Assembly (NCBI GenBank): GCA_963797565.1
Contig: CAWCPM010000002.1
Location: forward strand, 321,879-385,878
Reading direction: 5' to 3'
DNA from: JAICYJ01 sp963797565
GTDB taxonomy: Bacteria; Actinomycetota; Thermoleophilia; Gaiellales; JAICJC01
DNA length: 64,000 nt
Shown here: positions 33,788 through 40,050 of the stretch, piece after piece
Position numbering within the stretch: the first letter of the stretch is position 1
Layout: every line of letters begins with the position of its first letter
Position numbers and translations under genes: made by a program
The notes under the pieces: model-generated
Database searches by the model: none
What the model was told of the DNA's origin: nothing
What the model saw: the letters and a program-made list of their open reading frames with translations, nothing else

Positions 33788-33800
33788 TTTTGACACCTTT

Positions 33801-33872
33801 GGGGGTGTGGCTCAGTGGCAGAGCATCCGCTTGTCGAGCGGTAGGTCGCGAGTTCGATTCTCGCCATCCCCG
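33801..33872 (+). tRNA. tRNA-Asp(GTC)
   Basis: Acceptor GGGGGTG/CATCCCC, D-arm GGCTCAGTGGCAGAGC, anticodon loop TTGTCGA, T-arm GCGAG-TTCGATT-CTCGC. No CCA. Confidence 0.93.
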
Positions 33873-33897
33873 TGCAGTAACGGACGTTTCACCACAC

Positions 33898-33980
33898 ACC
33901 GGCATGGCGGAATGGGTAGACGCGCTGGTCTCAGAAACCAGTGGAGATTCTCCGTGGGGGTTCGACTCCCTCTGCCGGTA
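33898..33980 (+). tRNA. tRNA-Leu(CAG)
   Basis: Class II tRNA with a long variable arm. Acceptor ACCGGCA/TGCCGGT, anticodon arm CTGGT-CTCAGAA-ACCAG, T-arm with TTCGACT loop. Only leucine tRNA in the array. Confidence 0.93.
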
Positions 33981-33993
33981 CTCGCTGAGCTTC

Positions 33994-34069
33994 GGGGGAT
34001 GGGACTGCTGGGAGTGGTCACTCGGTTTGCACCCGGGACTACAGGCGGGTTCGATGCCCGCATCCTCCA
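33994..34069 (+). tRNA. tRNA-Ala(TGC)
   Basis: Acceptor GGGGGAT/ATCCTCC (one G-U), anticodon arm CTCGG-TTTGCAC-CCGGG, T-arm GCGGG-TTCGATG-CCCGC. Confidence 0.88.
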
Positions 34070-34089
34070 CTCGCACGTGCACGACACTT

Positions 34090-34163
34090 GCCCTCGTAGC
34101 TCAATGGACCAGAGTGCCAGGCTTCGAACCTGGTGGTTGGAGGTTCGAATCCTCCCGAGGGCT
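34090..34163 (+). tRNA. tRNA-Arg(TCG)
   Basis: Acceptor GCCCTCG/CGAGGGC, D-arm TAGCTCAATGGACCAGAG, anticodon arm CCAGG-CTTCGAA-CCTGG, T-loop TTCGAAT. Confidence 0.93.
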
Positions 34164-34170
34164 TCGCGAT

Positions 34171-34254
34171 GGGGATGCACTGGGAATGCGGCGATCCCAA
34201 GTGGCTGTAAACCACCCGCCTCCGGCTCTGGCAGTTCGACTCTGTCCGTCCCCA
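34171..34254 (+). tRNA. tRNA-Tyr(GTA)
   Basis: Acceptor GGGGATG/CGTCCCC, anticodon loop CTGTAAA on a GTGG/CCAC stem, long variable arm, T-arm GGCAG-TTCGACT-CTGTC. Confidence 0.88.
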
Positions 34255-34264
34255 CTCATCAAAT

Positions 34265-34337
34265 GCCTCTGTAGTTCACTGGACAGAACGCGAGCGTGCG
34301 AAGCTCGAGGCCGGAGGTTCGATTCCTCCCAGAGGCG
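34265..34337 (+). tRNA. tRNA-Arg(GCG)
   Basis: Acceptor GCCTCTG/CAGAGGC, anticodon arm CGAGC-GTGCGAA-GCTCG, T-loop TTCGATT. Most bacteria read CGU/CGC with an ACG (inosine) anticodon, so a GCG anticodon is uncommon. Confidence 0.9.
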
Positions 34338-34347
34338 TGCACCCCAC

Positions 34348-34419
34348 GGCGAGTGGGGTCTGGCGATCCGGCAGCTCTCATACGGCTGCGCCAAGCCGGT
34401 TCGATTCCGGCGCTCGCTA
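34348..34419 (+). tRNA. tRNA-Met(CAT), elongator type (or Ile2)
   Basis: Acceptor GGCGAGT/GCTCGCT with two G-U pairs, anticodon arm CAGCT-CTCATAC-GGCTG, T-arm GCCGG-TTCGATT-CCGGC. It lacks the three G-C pairs of an initiator anticodon stem. CAT may also be a lysidine-modified Ile tRNA. Confidence 0.82.
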
Positions 34420-34424
34420 TCCAT

Positions 34425-34499
34425 GGTGGCCGTAGCTCAAAACGGTAGAGCCCCTGGTTGTGGACCAGGCGGTTGCCGGTTCGAACCCGGCCGGTCACC
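34425..34499 (+). tRNA. tRNA-His(GTG)
   Basis: Has the extra G at position -1 (34425) opposite discriminator C, the identity mark of tRNA-His. Acceptor GTGGCCG/CGGTCAC, anticodon arm CCTGG-TTGTGGA-CCAGG, T-loop TTCGAAC. Confidence 0.93.
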
Positions 34500-34512
34500 C
34501 CTCCTGACACCC

Positions 34513-34584
34513 AGGGGCGTGATGTAAAGGCCAGCATGCGAGGCTCCAACCCTCGTCGTCCGGGTTCGACCCCTGGCGCCCCTG
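34513..34584 (+). tRNA. tRNA-Trp(CCA)
   Basis: Acceptor AGGGGCG/CGCCCCT, anticodon arm CGAGG-CTCCAAC-CCTCG, T-arm CCGGG-TTCGACC-CCTGG, discriminator G. Confidence 0.9.
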
Positions 34585-34610
34585 CCAAGCGCTGCACCAC
34601 CCCAGTCGCG

Positions 34611-34678
34611 GGCCGACGCACGTCGGTTCTCGTGGACCCACTCACAATGGGGCCGGGTTCGATCCCCGGCATTCCGGC
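34611..34678 (+). tRNA. Degenerate tRNA-like, Val(CAC)-type anticodon
   Basis: A normal T-arm (CCGGG-TTCGATC-CCCGG) and a four-pair anticodon arm CCCA-CTCACAA-TGGG are present, but the D-region is odd and the ends do not form a seven-pair acceptor. Its 5' end GGGCCGACGC is shared with the next unit. It duplicates the anticodon of the intact tRNA at 39977. Confidence 0.5.
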
Positions 34679-34722
34679 ATGCACCTCATGACCGCGACGC
34701 TGACGACGCAAACGCCCGACGC

Positions 34723-34788
34723 GGGCCGACGCGCACTGGTTACCACTGTGAATGGTCCAGGTAGCAGGTTCGACTCCTGCCCGGCCGG
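34723..34788 (+). tRNA. Degenerate tRNA-like, His(GTG)-type anticodon
   Basis: 66 nt. T-arm GCAGG-TTCGACT-CCTGC is canonical, anticodon arm ACCA-CTGTGAA-TGGT has four pairs, the acceptor (GGGCCGA with CCGGCCG) only five of seven, and the D-arm is almost absent. Duplicates the intact tRNA-His at 34425. Confidence 0.5.
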
Positions 34789-34796
34789 AGCGATCC

Positions 34797-34835
34797 GGCC
34801 AGTAGCTCAACGGTAGAGCGGGAACTCCAGTCCGC
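34797..34835 (+). ncRNA. tRNA 5'-half (D-arm and anticodon arm only), upstream of the TROVE gene
   Basis: Contains a textbook D-arm TAGCTCAACGGTAGAGC and then GCGGGA-ACTCCAG-TCCGC, an anticodon-arm lookalike with TCC (Gly). No T-arm or acceptor partner follows; the next feature is the ribosome site of the TROVE gene 36 nt later. Confidence 0.55.
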
Positions 34836-34887
34836 ACCACATGACCGCGTCATTCCATCCACTCGATCTCCCGAAAGGAGGCCACCC

Positions 34888-36552
34888 ATGTCGTATCTGA
34901 CCCGACTCCACAACCTCGCGACCACACAGCGCGAGCGCCTGCGCACCGACCAGGTGCCGAACTCCGAGGGCGGCTACGTCTGGGAGGTCGACATCTGGAC
35001 GCGGCTGCGCCGGTTCCTGATCCTCGGCTCCGAGGCCGGCTCGTTCTACGCGTCGGAGCGGAAGCTGACGATCGCAAACACACGAGCGCTCGATGCCTGC
35101 ATCGAACAGGACGGCGCCCGCACCGTCGAGCTGATCGCCGAGATCAGCGAGGCCGGCCGGGCACCGAAGAACGACCCGGCCGTGTACGCGCTGGCACGAT
35201 GCGCGTCGGCGGCCGACGTCGTCACACGCCGGGCGGCGCTGGCAGCCCTGCCGCGAGTGTGCCGAACCGGCACCCACCTGTTCCAGTTCGCGACCATCGT
35301 GAACGAGCAGCGCGGATGGGGCCGGGCGCTGCGGCGCGCGGTGGGAGCGTGGTACGCAGCACGGGACGCGGACGCGATCGCCTACCAGGCGGTCAAGTAC
35401 CGCCAGCGGGAGGGGTTCACCCACCGCGACGTGCTGCGGCTCGCGCACCCGGCGCGGCTGGTCTCGGCCGGCAACCCGACGCTGGACATCTCGACCGAGC
35501 AGGCTCGCCTGTTCGAGTGGATCGTCCGGGGCGGGGACACCGACGGGCTGCCGCGCATCGTCGAGGGCTACACCCGCGCACAGCGGGCCGGATCGGCCGA
35601 TGAGGCCGCCCGGCTGGTGCGTGAGTACCAGCTGCCGCGGGAGGCGCTGCCGTCGGAGCACCTGACCAGCTCCGCGGTTTGGGAGGCGCTGCTCGAGACG
35701 ATGCCGATGACGGCGATGATCCGGAACCTGGCGACGATGACGCGCGTGGGCCTGCTCACGCCGGGATCGCCGTCGGTGCGGCTGATCACCGAGCGGCTGT
35801 CGGATGGCGCGCGGATCCGCAAGGCCCGCGTCCACCCGATCGCGCTGCTGGTGGCGGCGCGCACCTACGCCTCCGGGCGGGGTGTCCGCGGCCACGCCTC
35901 CTGGACGCCGGTAACCGCCATCGTCGACGCGCTCGACGAGGCCTTCTACCTCGCGTTCGGGAACGTCCAGCCGACCGGCAAGCGGCTGCTGCTCGCGCTC
36001 GACGTGTCGGGGTCGATGACCTTCGGCTCGATTGCGGGCATGCCGGGGCTCACGCCCCGGGACGCATCGGCAGCGATGGCGCTGGTCACGCTGGCCGTCG
36101 AGCGACACGTCGAGGTGGTCGGCTTCCACGCCGGCCGCGGCGGCTGGGTCGCTCGTCGTCGGGGACGGTTCCAGGGGCGCGCCGACGCCCTCACGCCGCT
36201 CCCGCTGTCGGCTCGGCAGCGCCTGGACGACGCGGTCCGCCGCGTGTCCGACCTGCCGTTCGGCGGCACCGACTGTGCCCTGCCGATGCGCTACGCGCTG
36301 GAGCAGGGACGGGCGGTCGACACGTTCGTGATCTACACCGACTCGGAGACCTGGGCTGGGGACATGCACCCGGCCGAGGCGCTGCGCCGCTACCGCCAGA
36401 GCACCGGCATCGCGGCACGGCTGGTCGTGGTCGGAATGGTCGCGAACCGCTTCACCATCGCCGACCCGAACGACGCCGGCATGCTCGACGTCGTCGGGTT
36501 CGACACCTCGACACCGCAGGTGATCGGCGGGTTCGCCCGTGGCGAGCTGTAA
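34888..36552 (+). CDS. rsr: TROVE/vWA-domain RNA-binding protein, bacterial Ro60 orthologue (Rsr)
   Basis: 554 aa. An N-terminal HEAT-repeat TROVE ring (residues about 10-360; it opens with an NSEGGYVWEVD stretch typical of Ro proteins) is followed by a von Willebrand A domain whose MIDAS reads DVSGSM at residue 372 with the partner GGTDC near residue 463. Ro proteins bind misfolded RNAs in the ring and Y RNAs on its outside, and in bacteria assist RNA processing and decay. A strong AAAGGAGG site precedes ATG 34888. The gene lies inside the tRNA array, 36 nt after a tRNA half; rtcB is 8 kb downstream, matching the known Rsr-RtcB partnership. Confidence 0.93.
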   Translation: MSYLTRLHNLATTQRERLRTDQVPNSEGGYVWEVDIWTRLRRFLILGSEAGSFYASERKLTIANTRALDACIEQDGARTVELIAEISEAGRAPKNDPAVYALARCASAADVVTRRAALAALPRVCRTGTHLFQFATIVNEQRGWGRALRRAVGAWYAARDADAIAYQAVKYRQREGFTHRDVLRLAHPARLVSAGNPTLDISTEQARLFEWIVRGGDTDGLPRIVEGYTRAQRAGSADEAARLVREYQLPREALPSEHLTSSAVWEALLETMPMTAMIRNLATMTRVGLLTPGSPSVRLITERLSDGARIRKARVHPIALLVAARTYASGRGVRGHASWTPVTAIVDALDEAFYLAFGNVQPTGKRLLLALDVSGSMTFGSIAGMPGLTPRDASAAMALVTLAVERHVEVVGFHAGRGGWVARRRGRFQGRADALTPLPLSARQRLDDAVRRVSDLPFGGTDCALPMRYALEQGRAVDTFVIYTDSETWAGDMHPAEALRRYRQSTGIAARLVVVGMVANRFTIADPNDAGMLDVVGFDTSTPQVIGGFARGEL

Positions 36553-36557
36553 CACGG

Positions 36558-36592
36558 CCCGGGCAGGGAGCGTTCGTGACTCCCTGCCCGGG
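36558..36592 (+). terminator. Hairpin after the TROVE gene
   Basis: CCCGGGCAGGGAG and CTCCCTGCCCGGG form a perfect 13-bp stem around a nine-base loop, 5 nt after the stop codon. No T-run follows, so it may be a processing or stability element rather than a terminator, since tRNA-Val starts 22 nt later. Confidence 0.6.
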
Positions 36593-36614
36593 GGCGGTCG
36601 AACGGCACGCACCT

Positions 36615-36687
36615 GGACGCATAGCTCAGCAGGTAGAGCGCTCGCCCGACATGCGAGAGGTGCCAGGTTCGACCCCTGGTGCGTCCA
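36615..36687 (+). tRNA. tRNA-Val(GAC) with C33
   Basis: Acceptor GGACGCA/TGCGTCC, anticodon arm CTCGC-CCGACAT-GCGAG, T-loop TTCGACC. Position 33 is C instead of the almost universal U. Confidence 0.9.
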
Positions 36688-36689
36688 TT

Positions 36690-36763
36690 GCCCGCGTAGC
36701 TCAGAGGATGAGAGCGCTCCGCTCCTACCGGAGAAGCCGCACGTTCGAGTCGTGCCGCGGGCG
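36690..36763 (+). tRNA. tRNA-Arg(CCT)
   Basis: Acceptor GCCCGCG/CGCGGGC, anticodon arm CTCCG-CTCCTAC-CGGAG, T-arm GCACG-TTCGAGT-CGTGC. Confidence 0.93.
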
Positions 36764-36766
36764 CCT

Positions 36767-36839
36767 GGGGTCATAGCTCAACTGGCAGAGCGCCCGGCTC
36801 TTAACCGGGAGGTTGGGGGATCGTTGCCCTCTGACCCCA
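36767..36839 (+). tRNA. tRNA-Lys(CTT), abnormal T-loop
   Basis: Acceptor GGGGTCA/TGACCCC and anticodon arm CCCGG-CTCTTAA-CCGGG are perfect. The T-loop reads ATCGTTG, losing T54 and A58. May be impaired in tertiary folding. Confidence 0.85.
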
Positions 36840-36859
36840 TCTGCGGGTCTGCACATCGT

Positions 36860-36943
36860 GGAAGCGATCCGGCTGGATCAGGAGCCTGTCTCGAAAACAG
36901 GTAGGAGGGTCACCTCTTGGGCGTTCGAGTCGCCCCGCTTCCG
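36860..36943 (+). tRNA. tRNA-Ser(CGA)
   Basis: Class II. Acceptor GGAAGCG/CGCTTCC, anticodon arm CCTGT-CTCGAAA-ACAGG, long variable arm, T-arm GGGCG-TTCGAGT-CGCCC. Confidence 0.93.
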
Positions 36944-37002
36944 CTCGCCTTCGCGGTCTTCGACGGCATCCGGCCGACGCGGTGGCCCGGTAGAGTCGCG
37001 CG

Positions 37003-37590
37003 ATGGCAGACTTTGAGTGCGCAGTCGTTGCCGAGTCTGAGCGAGATCGGGCGACTCGCGTCCTGGTGTCGGCGTTCGAGGATGACCCTGTTGAGCGCTG
37101 GCTCTATCCGGATGACGCCGTCTATCGAGACCATTTTCCGGCGTTCATCGCGGCGTTCGGCGGTGACGCGTTCCACGATCAGACCGTCTGGCGGCTGGGG
37201 GATTTCGACGCGGTGGCGTTCTGGTTTGCGCCGGGGCGCGAGCCAGATGGCGCCGCGGTGGTACGAGTACTGGTGGAGACGACTGCCGAACATCTGCACG
37301 CTGATTCGTTCGCGACGTTGGAGCAGATGGCCGAGGGGCATCCCGCAGGCCAGCACTGGTACCTGCCGTGGTTTGGAGTGCAGCGCACCCTCCAGGGACG
37401 GGGACTCGGCACGCATCTCATGCGCCACTGCCTGGAGATCGTGGACGCGAGTGGCTTCCCGGCGTACCTGGAGACGCCGAACCCGCGAACCGTGCCGTTC
37501 TACGAGCGCGCCGGATTCACGGTCACCGGGACTGCTCAGGCGGGAGCCTGCCCTCCGATCACCATGATGCAGCGGGCCCCGCGCAGATAG
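37003..37590 (+). CDS. GNAT family N-acetyltransferase inside the tRNA array
   Basis: 195 aa single GNAT domain. Acetyl-CoA motif A reads WFGVQRTLQGRGLGTHLM (Q-x-x-G-x-G), and motif B AYLETPNPRTVPFYERAGF. Substrate unknown: such enzymes acetylate antibiotics, proteins, and in type II toxin-antitoxin systems (TacT, AtaT) charged tRNAs. No antitoxin gene is adjacent, and it sits between tRNA-Ser(CGA) and tRNA-Ser(GCT). Its base composition is slightly lower in GC than the neighbouring genes, hinting at separate acquisition. Confidence 0.88.
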   Translation: MADFECAVVAESERDRATRVLVSAFEDDPVERWLYPDDAVYRDHFPAFIAAFGGDAFHDQTVWRLGDFDAVAFWFAPGREPDGAAVVRVLVETTAEHLHADSFATLEQMAEGHPAGQHWYLPWFGVQRTLQGRGLGTHLMRHCLEIVDASGFPAYLETPNPRTVPFYERAGFTVTGTAQAGACPPITMMQRAPRR

Positions 37591-37635
37591 CGCGACTGCA
37601 CGCGCGAGGCGCCCTTGACGACGGTGCCGGGAACG

Positions 37636-37723
37636 GGATGGGTGGCAGAGTGGGAATGCAGCGCCCTGCTACGGCGTAGGCCGGCCGCGAGCCGGTCCGC
37701 GGGTTCGATCCCCGCCCCATCCG
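37636..37723 (+). tRNA. tRNA-Ser(GCT)
   Basis: Class II. Acceptor GGATGGG/CCCATCC, anticodon arm GCGCC-CTGCTAC-GGCGT, long variable arm, T-arm GCGGG-TTCGATC-CCCGC. Confidence 0.92.
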
Positions 37724-37737
37724 TCGACGCATGACTT

Positions 37738-37809
37738 TCCGGAGTGGCCGAGTGGACAGGCGCACGGTTGTTACCCGTGACCACGTGGGTTCGATCCCTA
37801 CCTCCGGAG
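37738..37809 (+). tRNA. tRNA-Asn(GTT)
   Basis: Acceptor TCCGGAG/CTCCGGA, anticodon arm CACGG-TTGTTAC-CCGTG, T-arm GTGGG-TTCGATC-CCTAC, discriminator G. Confidence 0.93.
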
Positions 37810-37820
37810 CTGGCTCAAAA

Positions 37821-37896
37821 GGGGGGCAGGTGTCCGTGGTCTTCGGCACGCTCGTCTGATACGCGAGAGGGCTTGGTTCGACTCCAGGGTCCCCCA
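37821..37896 (+). tRNA. tRNA-Ile(GAT)
   Basis: Acceptor GGGGGGC/GTCCCCC, anticodon arm CTCGT-CTGATAC-GCGAG, T-loop TTCGACT. Confidence 0.9.
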
Positions 37897-37901
37897 CTCG
37901 A

Positions 37902-37972
37902 TGCGAGGTCGTCTAACGGCAGGACGCCTGGCTCTGACCCAGGTAATCGGGGTTCGAAACCCTGCCTCGCAG
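37902..37972 (+). tRNA. tRNA-Gln(CTG)
   Basis: Acceptor TGCGAGG/CCTCGCA, anticodon arm CCTGG-CTCTGAC-CCAGG, T-loop TTCGAAA. 5 nt after tRNA-Ile. Confidence 0.93.
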
Positions 37973-37979
37973 CCATCAC

Positions 37980-38051
37980 GGCACCATCGGCTAACGGATA
38001 GGCCGCCGGGTTCTCAGTCCGGAGATCGGAGTTCGAATCTCCGTGGTGCTA
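37980..38051 (+). tRNA. tRNA-Glu(CTC)
   Basis: Acceptor GGCACCA/TGGTGCT, anticodon arm CCGGG-TTCTCAG-TCCGG, T-arm CGGAG-TTCGAAT-CTCCG. Confidence 0.93.
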
Positions 38052-38058
38052 TCACCCT

Positions 38059-38131
38059 CGGGATGTGGCGCAGTTGGCAGCGCGCGCGGTTCGGGACCGC
38101 GAGGCCGCACGTTCGAATCGTGCCATCCCGA
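38059..38131 (+). tRNA. tRNA-Pro(CGG)
   Basis: Acceptor CGGGATG/CATCCCG, anticodon arm CGCGG-TTCGGGA-CCGCG, T-arm GCACG-TTCGAAT-CGTGC. A CGACTCT/AGAGTCG hairpin follows at 38129-38144. Confidence 0.93.
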
Positions 38132-38158
38132 CTCTAAAGAGTCGAAATCCCTAGACCC

Positions 38159-38230
38159 GCCTCCGATGTGTTTCTGGCAGCACGCTCGGTTTGTACCCGA
38201 GAAGATACGGTTCGACTCCGTACGGAGGCT
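38159..38230 (+). tRNA. tRNA-Thr(TGT)
   Basis: Acceptor GCCTCCG/CGGAGGC, anticodon arm CTCGG-TTTGTAC-CCGAG, T-arm TACGG-TTCGACT-CCGTA. Ends 2 nt before rnpB. Confidence 0.93.
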
Positions 38231-38232
38231 CT

Positions 38233-38565
38233 GGTGTCATCCGGAGGGCATCCCATCGCGGGCCGCGGCAGCGCGGCTCGAGGAAGGTCCGGACTCGCAT
38301 GCGCGGGCGACCGCGCATCAAACCGCCCCGGGCGAATACCCCGGGCGACGCGCAGGTGGCGCTGCGCGGACGTGCCTGGCAACAGCGACGATGACCGCCC
38401 CGGCCGCTCTGGCCGCGGATGCCGCGGGTGAAACGGGCTACAGGCAGCGGGCGAGCAACCCCAAGCGTCCGGTCTCACGAAGACCGGCAGGTCGGGGGCA
38501 TAGATGGATGATGGGACGCGCCTCGGCGCCGACAGAATCCGGCCTATCGCCCCCCGGCTGACACC
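38233..38565 (+). ncRNA. rnpB: RNase P RNA (M1-type), compact
   Basis: Catalytic RNA that matures tRNA 5' ends. About 333 nt. P1: GGTGTCA-T-CCGG-A-GGG at the 5' end pairs with CCC-C-CCGG-C-TGACACC at the 3' end. P2: GCATCCCATC with GATGGGACGC. P3 hairpin CGGGCCGCG/CGCGGCTCG. Conserved regions: GAGGAAGGTCCGGACTC (CR I), CAACAGCGACGATGACCGCC-like block, GGGTGAAACGG (CR IV), CATAGATGGATGATGG (CR V) and GACAGAATCCGGCCTATCG. The stretch between CR IV and CR V is short, so the P12-P18 parts are reduced compared with typical type A RNAs of about 380-400 nt. Whether this is the host's only copy or an island copy cannot be judged here. Confidence 0.9.
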
Positions 38566-38575
38566 GCATCACCGA

Positions 38576-38647
38576 GCGACCGTGGTCAAACGGCAACGAC
38601 TCCTGGCCTCCAACCAGGCGATACGGGTTCGATCCCCGTCGGTCGCT
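38576..38647 (+). tRNA. tRNA-Gly(TCC) with C33
   Basis: Acceptor GCGACCG/CGGTCGC, anticodon arm CCTGG-CCTCCAA-CCAGG, T-arm ACGGG-TTCGATC-CCCGT. Position 33 is C. Starts 10 nt after rnpB. Confidence 0.9.
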
Positions 38648-38711
38648 CCTCGTTCTCGATCGGTACCGGCGCGACCGCCGTCGCGATAGGCTGGTTCGGG
38701 GTGATCGTGCG

Positions 38712-39947
38712 ATGGAGGACCTTCCCAGCGGAACCGTCACACTCCTCTTCACCGACGTCGAAGGGTCGACGTTGCTCGTCCAGGCGCTGGGTGCCGCCTA
38801 CCAGTACGCGCTGGACGGGCACCGCCAGATCCTGAGGGACGCGGTCGCGTCGCACGCGGGCCGCGAGGTGGATTGCCGCGCCGACGAGTTCCTGGCCTGC
38901 TTCCCACGCGCATCCGACGGCCTGGCGGCGGCGATCGCCGCGCAGCTGGCGCTGACGTCGGAGGATTCCCAGCTGCGGGTGCGGATGGGACTTCACACCG
39001 GTGAGCCGGAGCTGATCGGCAACGCGTACATCGGGATCGATGTCAACCGGGCATCGCGAATCTGCGCGGCCGGCCACGGCGGGCAGATCCTGGTGTCCCA
39101 GACCACCCGCGATCTGGCGTCGACAGCCGTCCAGTTCCGCGATCTCGGCACCTACCTGCTCGCCGGCGTCGAGCAGGCCGAGCGGATCTTCGAGGTGCGC
39201 GCCCCCGGTCTGCGCACCTCGTCGCTGCCGCTCCGGGCCGAGCACGACACGGGTACCCCGGTCCGCCGCCGGCGTGGCCTGCGGCCGCGGCGCGCGCCGG
39301 CCTCGTCGCAGCTCGCCGAGACCGCCTGGCGGGCACGGAAGCTGGTCGAGCCGGGGCCGCTCCGTGACGCGCTCACGGGGCTTGCGGCGGCGCTGTTCGA
39401 CGCCGACCGCGCCGTCCACCGAGCCGAAGCGCTGCTGGGGAAGATCGACCGCCACCGCATCGCCCGCAGGTTGGCCGAGCAGCGCGAGCTGTCGCTCGTG
39501 TCTCCCCCGGTGGCCGAGCTTGCCGCCGGGACAGACGCGAAGCTGGCCTGCCTCGACCGTCTCGGCGATGACGCCCAGGTCGTATCCGACCTGGGCGCCG
39601 AGGCTGCCGCGCTGCTCGATCGGTCATTCAGCGCCCACGCGGTCGAGCAGATCTGTGAACGGCTGAACCTGGCGATAGGCACCCTGGACGGGCAGATCAC
39701 GGTCACCGCCCGCGCGCACGACGCGCTCAGCTACCGGTTGGCGCGCACCCGCTGGCGCGGCGTGTACCGGCTGGACGCGCTCTACGTCGTCCCCTACCAC
39801 GACGAGCTGGGGATCGAGCGCCAGCCCGAGTTCACGGACGCCGGTGAGGCCCGCCGCTTCCGCGAAGGCGTCAAGCTGGCCCGCCAGGCCAGGAATCGAG
39901 GACTCGGCTTCGACCTTCCATGGGATGGATCATCGGGTGGGTCCTGA
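38712..39947 (+). CDS. Class III adenylate/guanylate cyclase-domain protein with helical C-terminus
   Basis: 411 aa. Residues about 8-165 form a cyclase homology domain: LLFTDVEGSTLL supplies the first metal Asp, the second metal region reads CRADEFLACF (normally GDG; the Asp is kept but the flanking Gly residues are lost), and GIDVNRASRI carries the Asn-Arg pair. Product specificity cannot be read. Residues 210-411 are helical with an acidic/basic mix and no recognised domain. Sits between tRNA-Gly and tRNA-Val within the array, 64 bp after the tRNA. It might sense stress for the island, but that is inference. Confidence 0.8.
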   Translation: MEDLPSGTVTLLFTDVEGSTLLVQALGAAYQYALDGHRQILRDAVASHAGREVDCRADEFLACFPRASDGLAAAIAAQLALTSEDSQLRVRMGLHTGEPELIGNAYIGIDVNRASRICAAGHGGQILVSQTTRDLASTAVQFRDLGTYLLAGVEQAERIFEVRAPGLRTSSLPLRAEHDTGTPVRRRRGLRPRRAPASSQLAETAWRARKLVEPGPLRDALTGLAAALFDADRAVHRAEALLGKIDRHRIARRLAEQRELSLVSPPVAELAAGTDAKLACLDRLGDDAQVVSDLGAEAAALLDRSFSAHAVEQICERLNLAIGTLDGQITVTARAHDALSYRLARTRWRGVYRLDALYVVPYHDELGIERQPEFTDAGEARRFREGVKLARQARNRGLGFDLPWDGSSGGS

Positions 39948-39976
39948 CTCAAACGGGTCGCCGGCCGCCCGTGCTC

Positions 39977-40050
39977 GCGCGAGTAGCTCAGCCAGGTAGA
40001 GCACCTGCGCCACATGCAGGGTGCCGGCGGTTCGAACCCGTCCTCGCGCA
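39977..40050 (+). tRNA. tRNA-Val(CAC) with C33
   Basis: Acceptor GCGCGAG/CTCGCGC, anticodon arm CCTGC-GCCACAT-GCAGG, T-arm GGCGG-TTCGAAC-CCGTC. Position 33 is C. Last tRNA; its 3' end abuts the stop codon of the opposite-strand protease. Confidence 0.92.

Noticed and set aside
33642..34840. Open frames across the tRNA array on both strands
   Set aside because: They run through clear tRNA folds and have no codon bias or domain pattern; the array is RNA, not coding.
32860..40050. CRISPR array or prophage
   Set aside because: The spaced units are tRNAs of differing sequence, not identical repeats. I see no integrase, capsid or terminase gene and no flanking direct repeat long enough for an attachment site.
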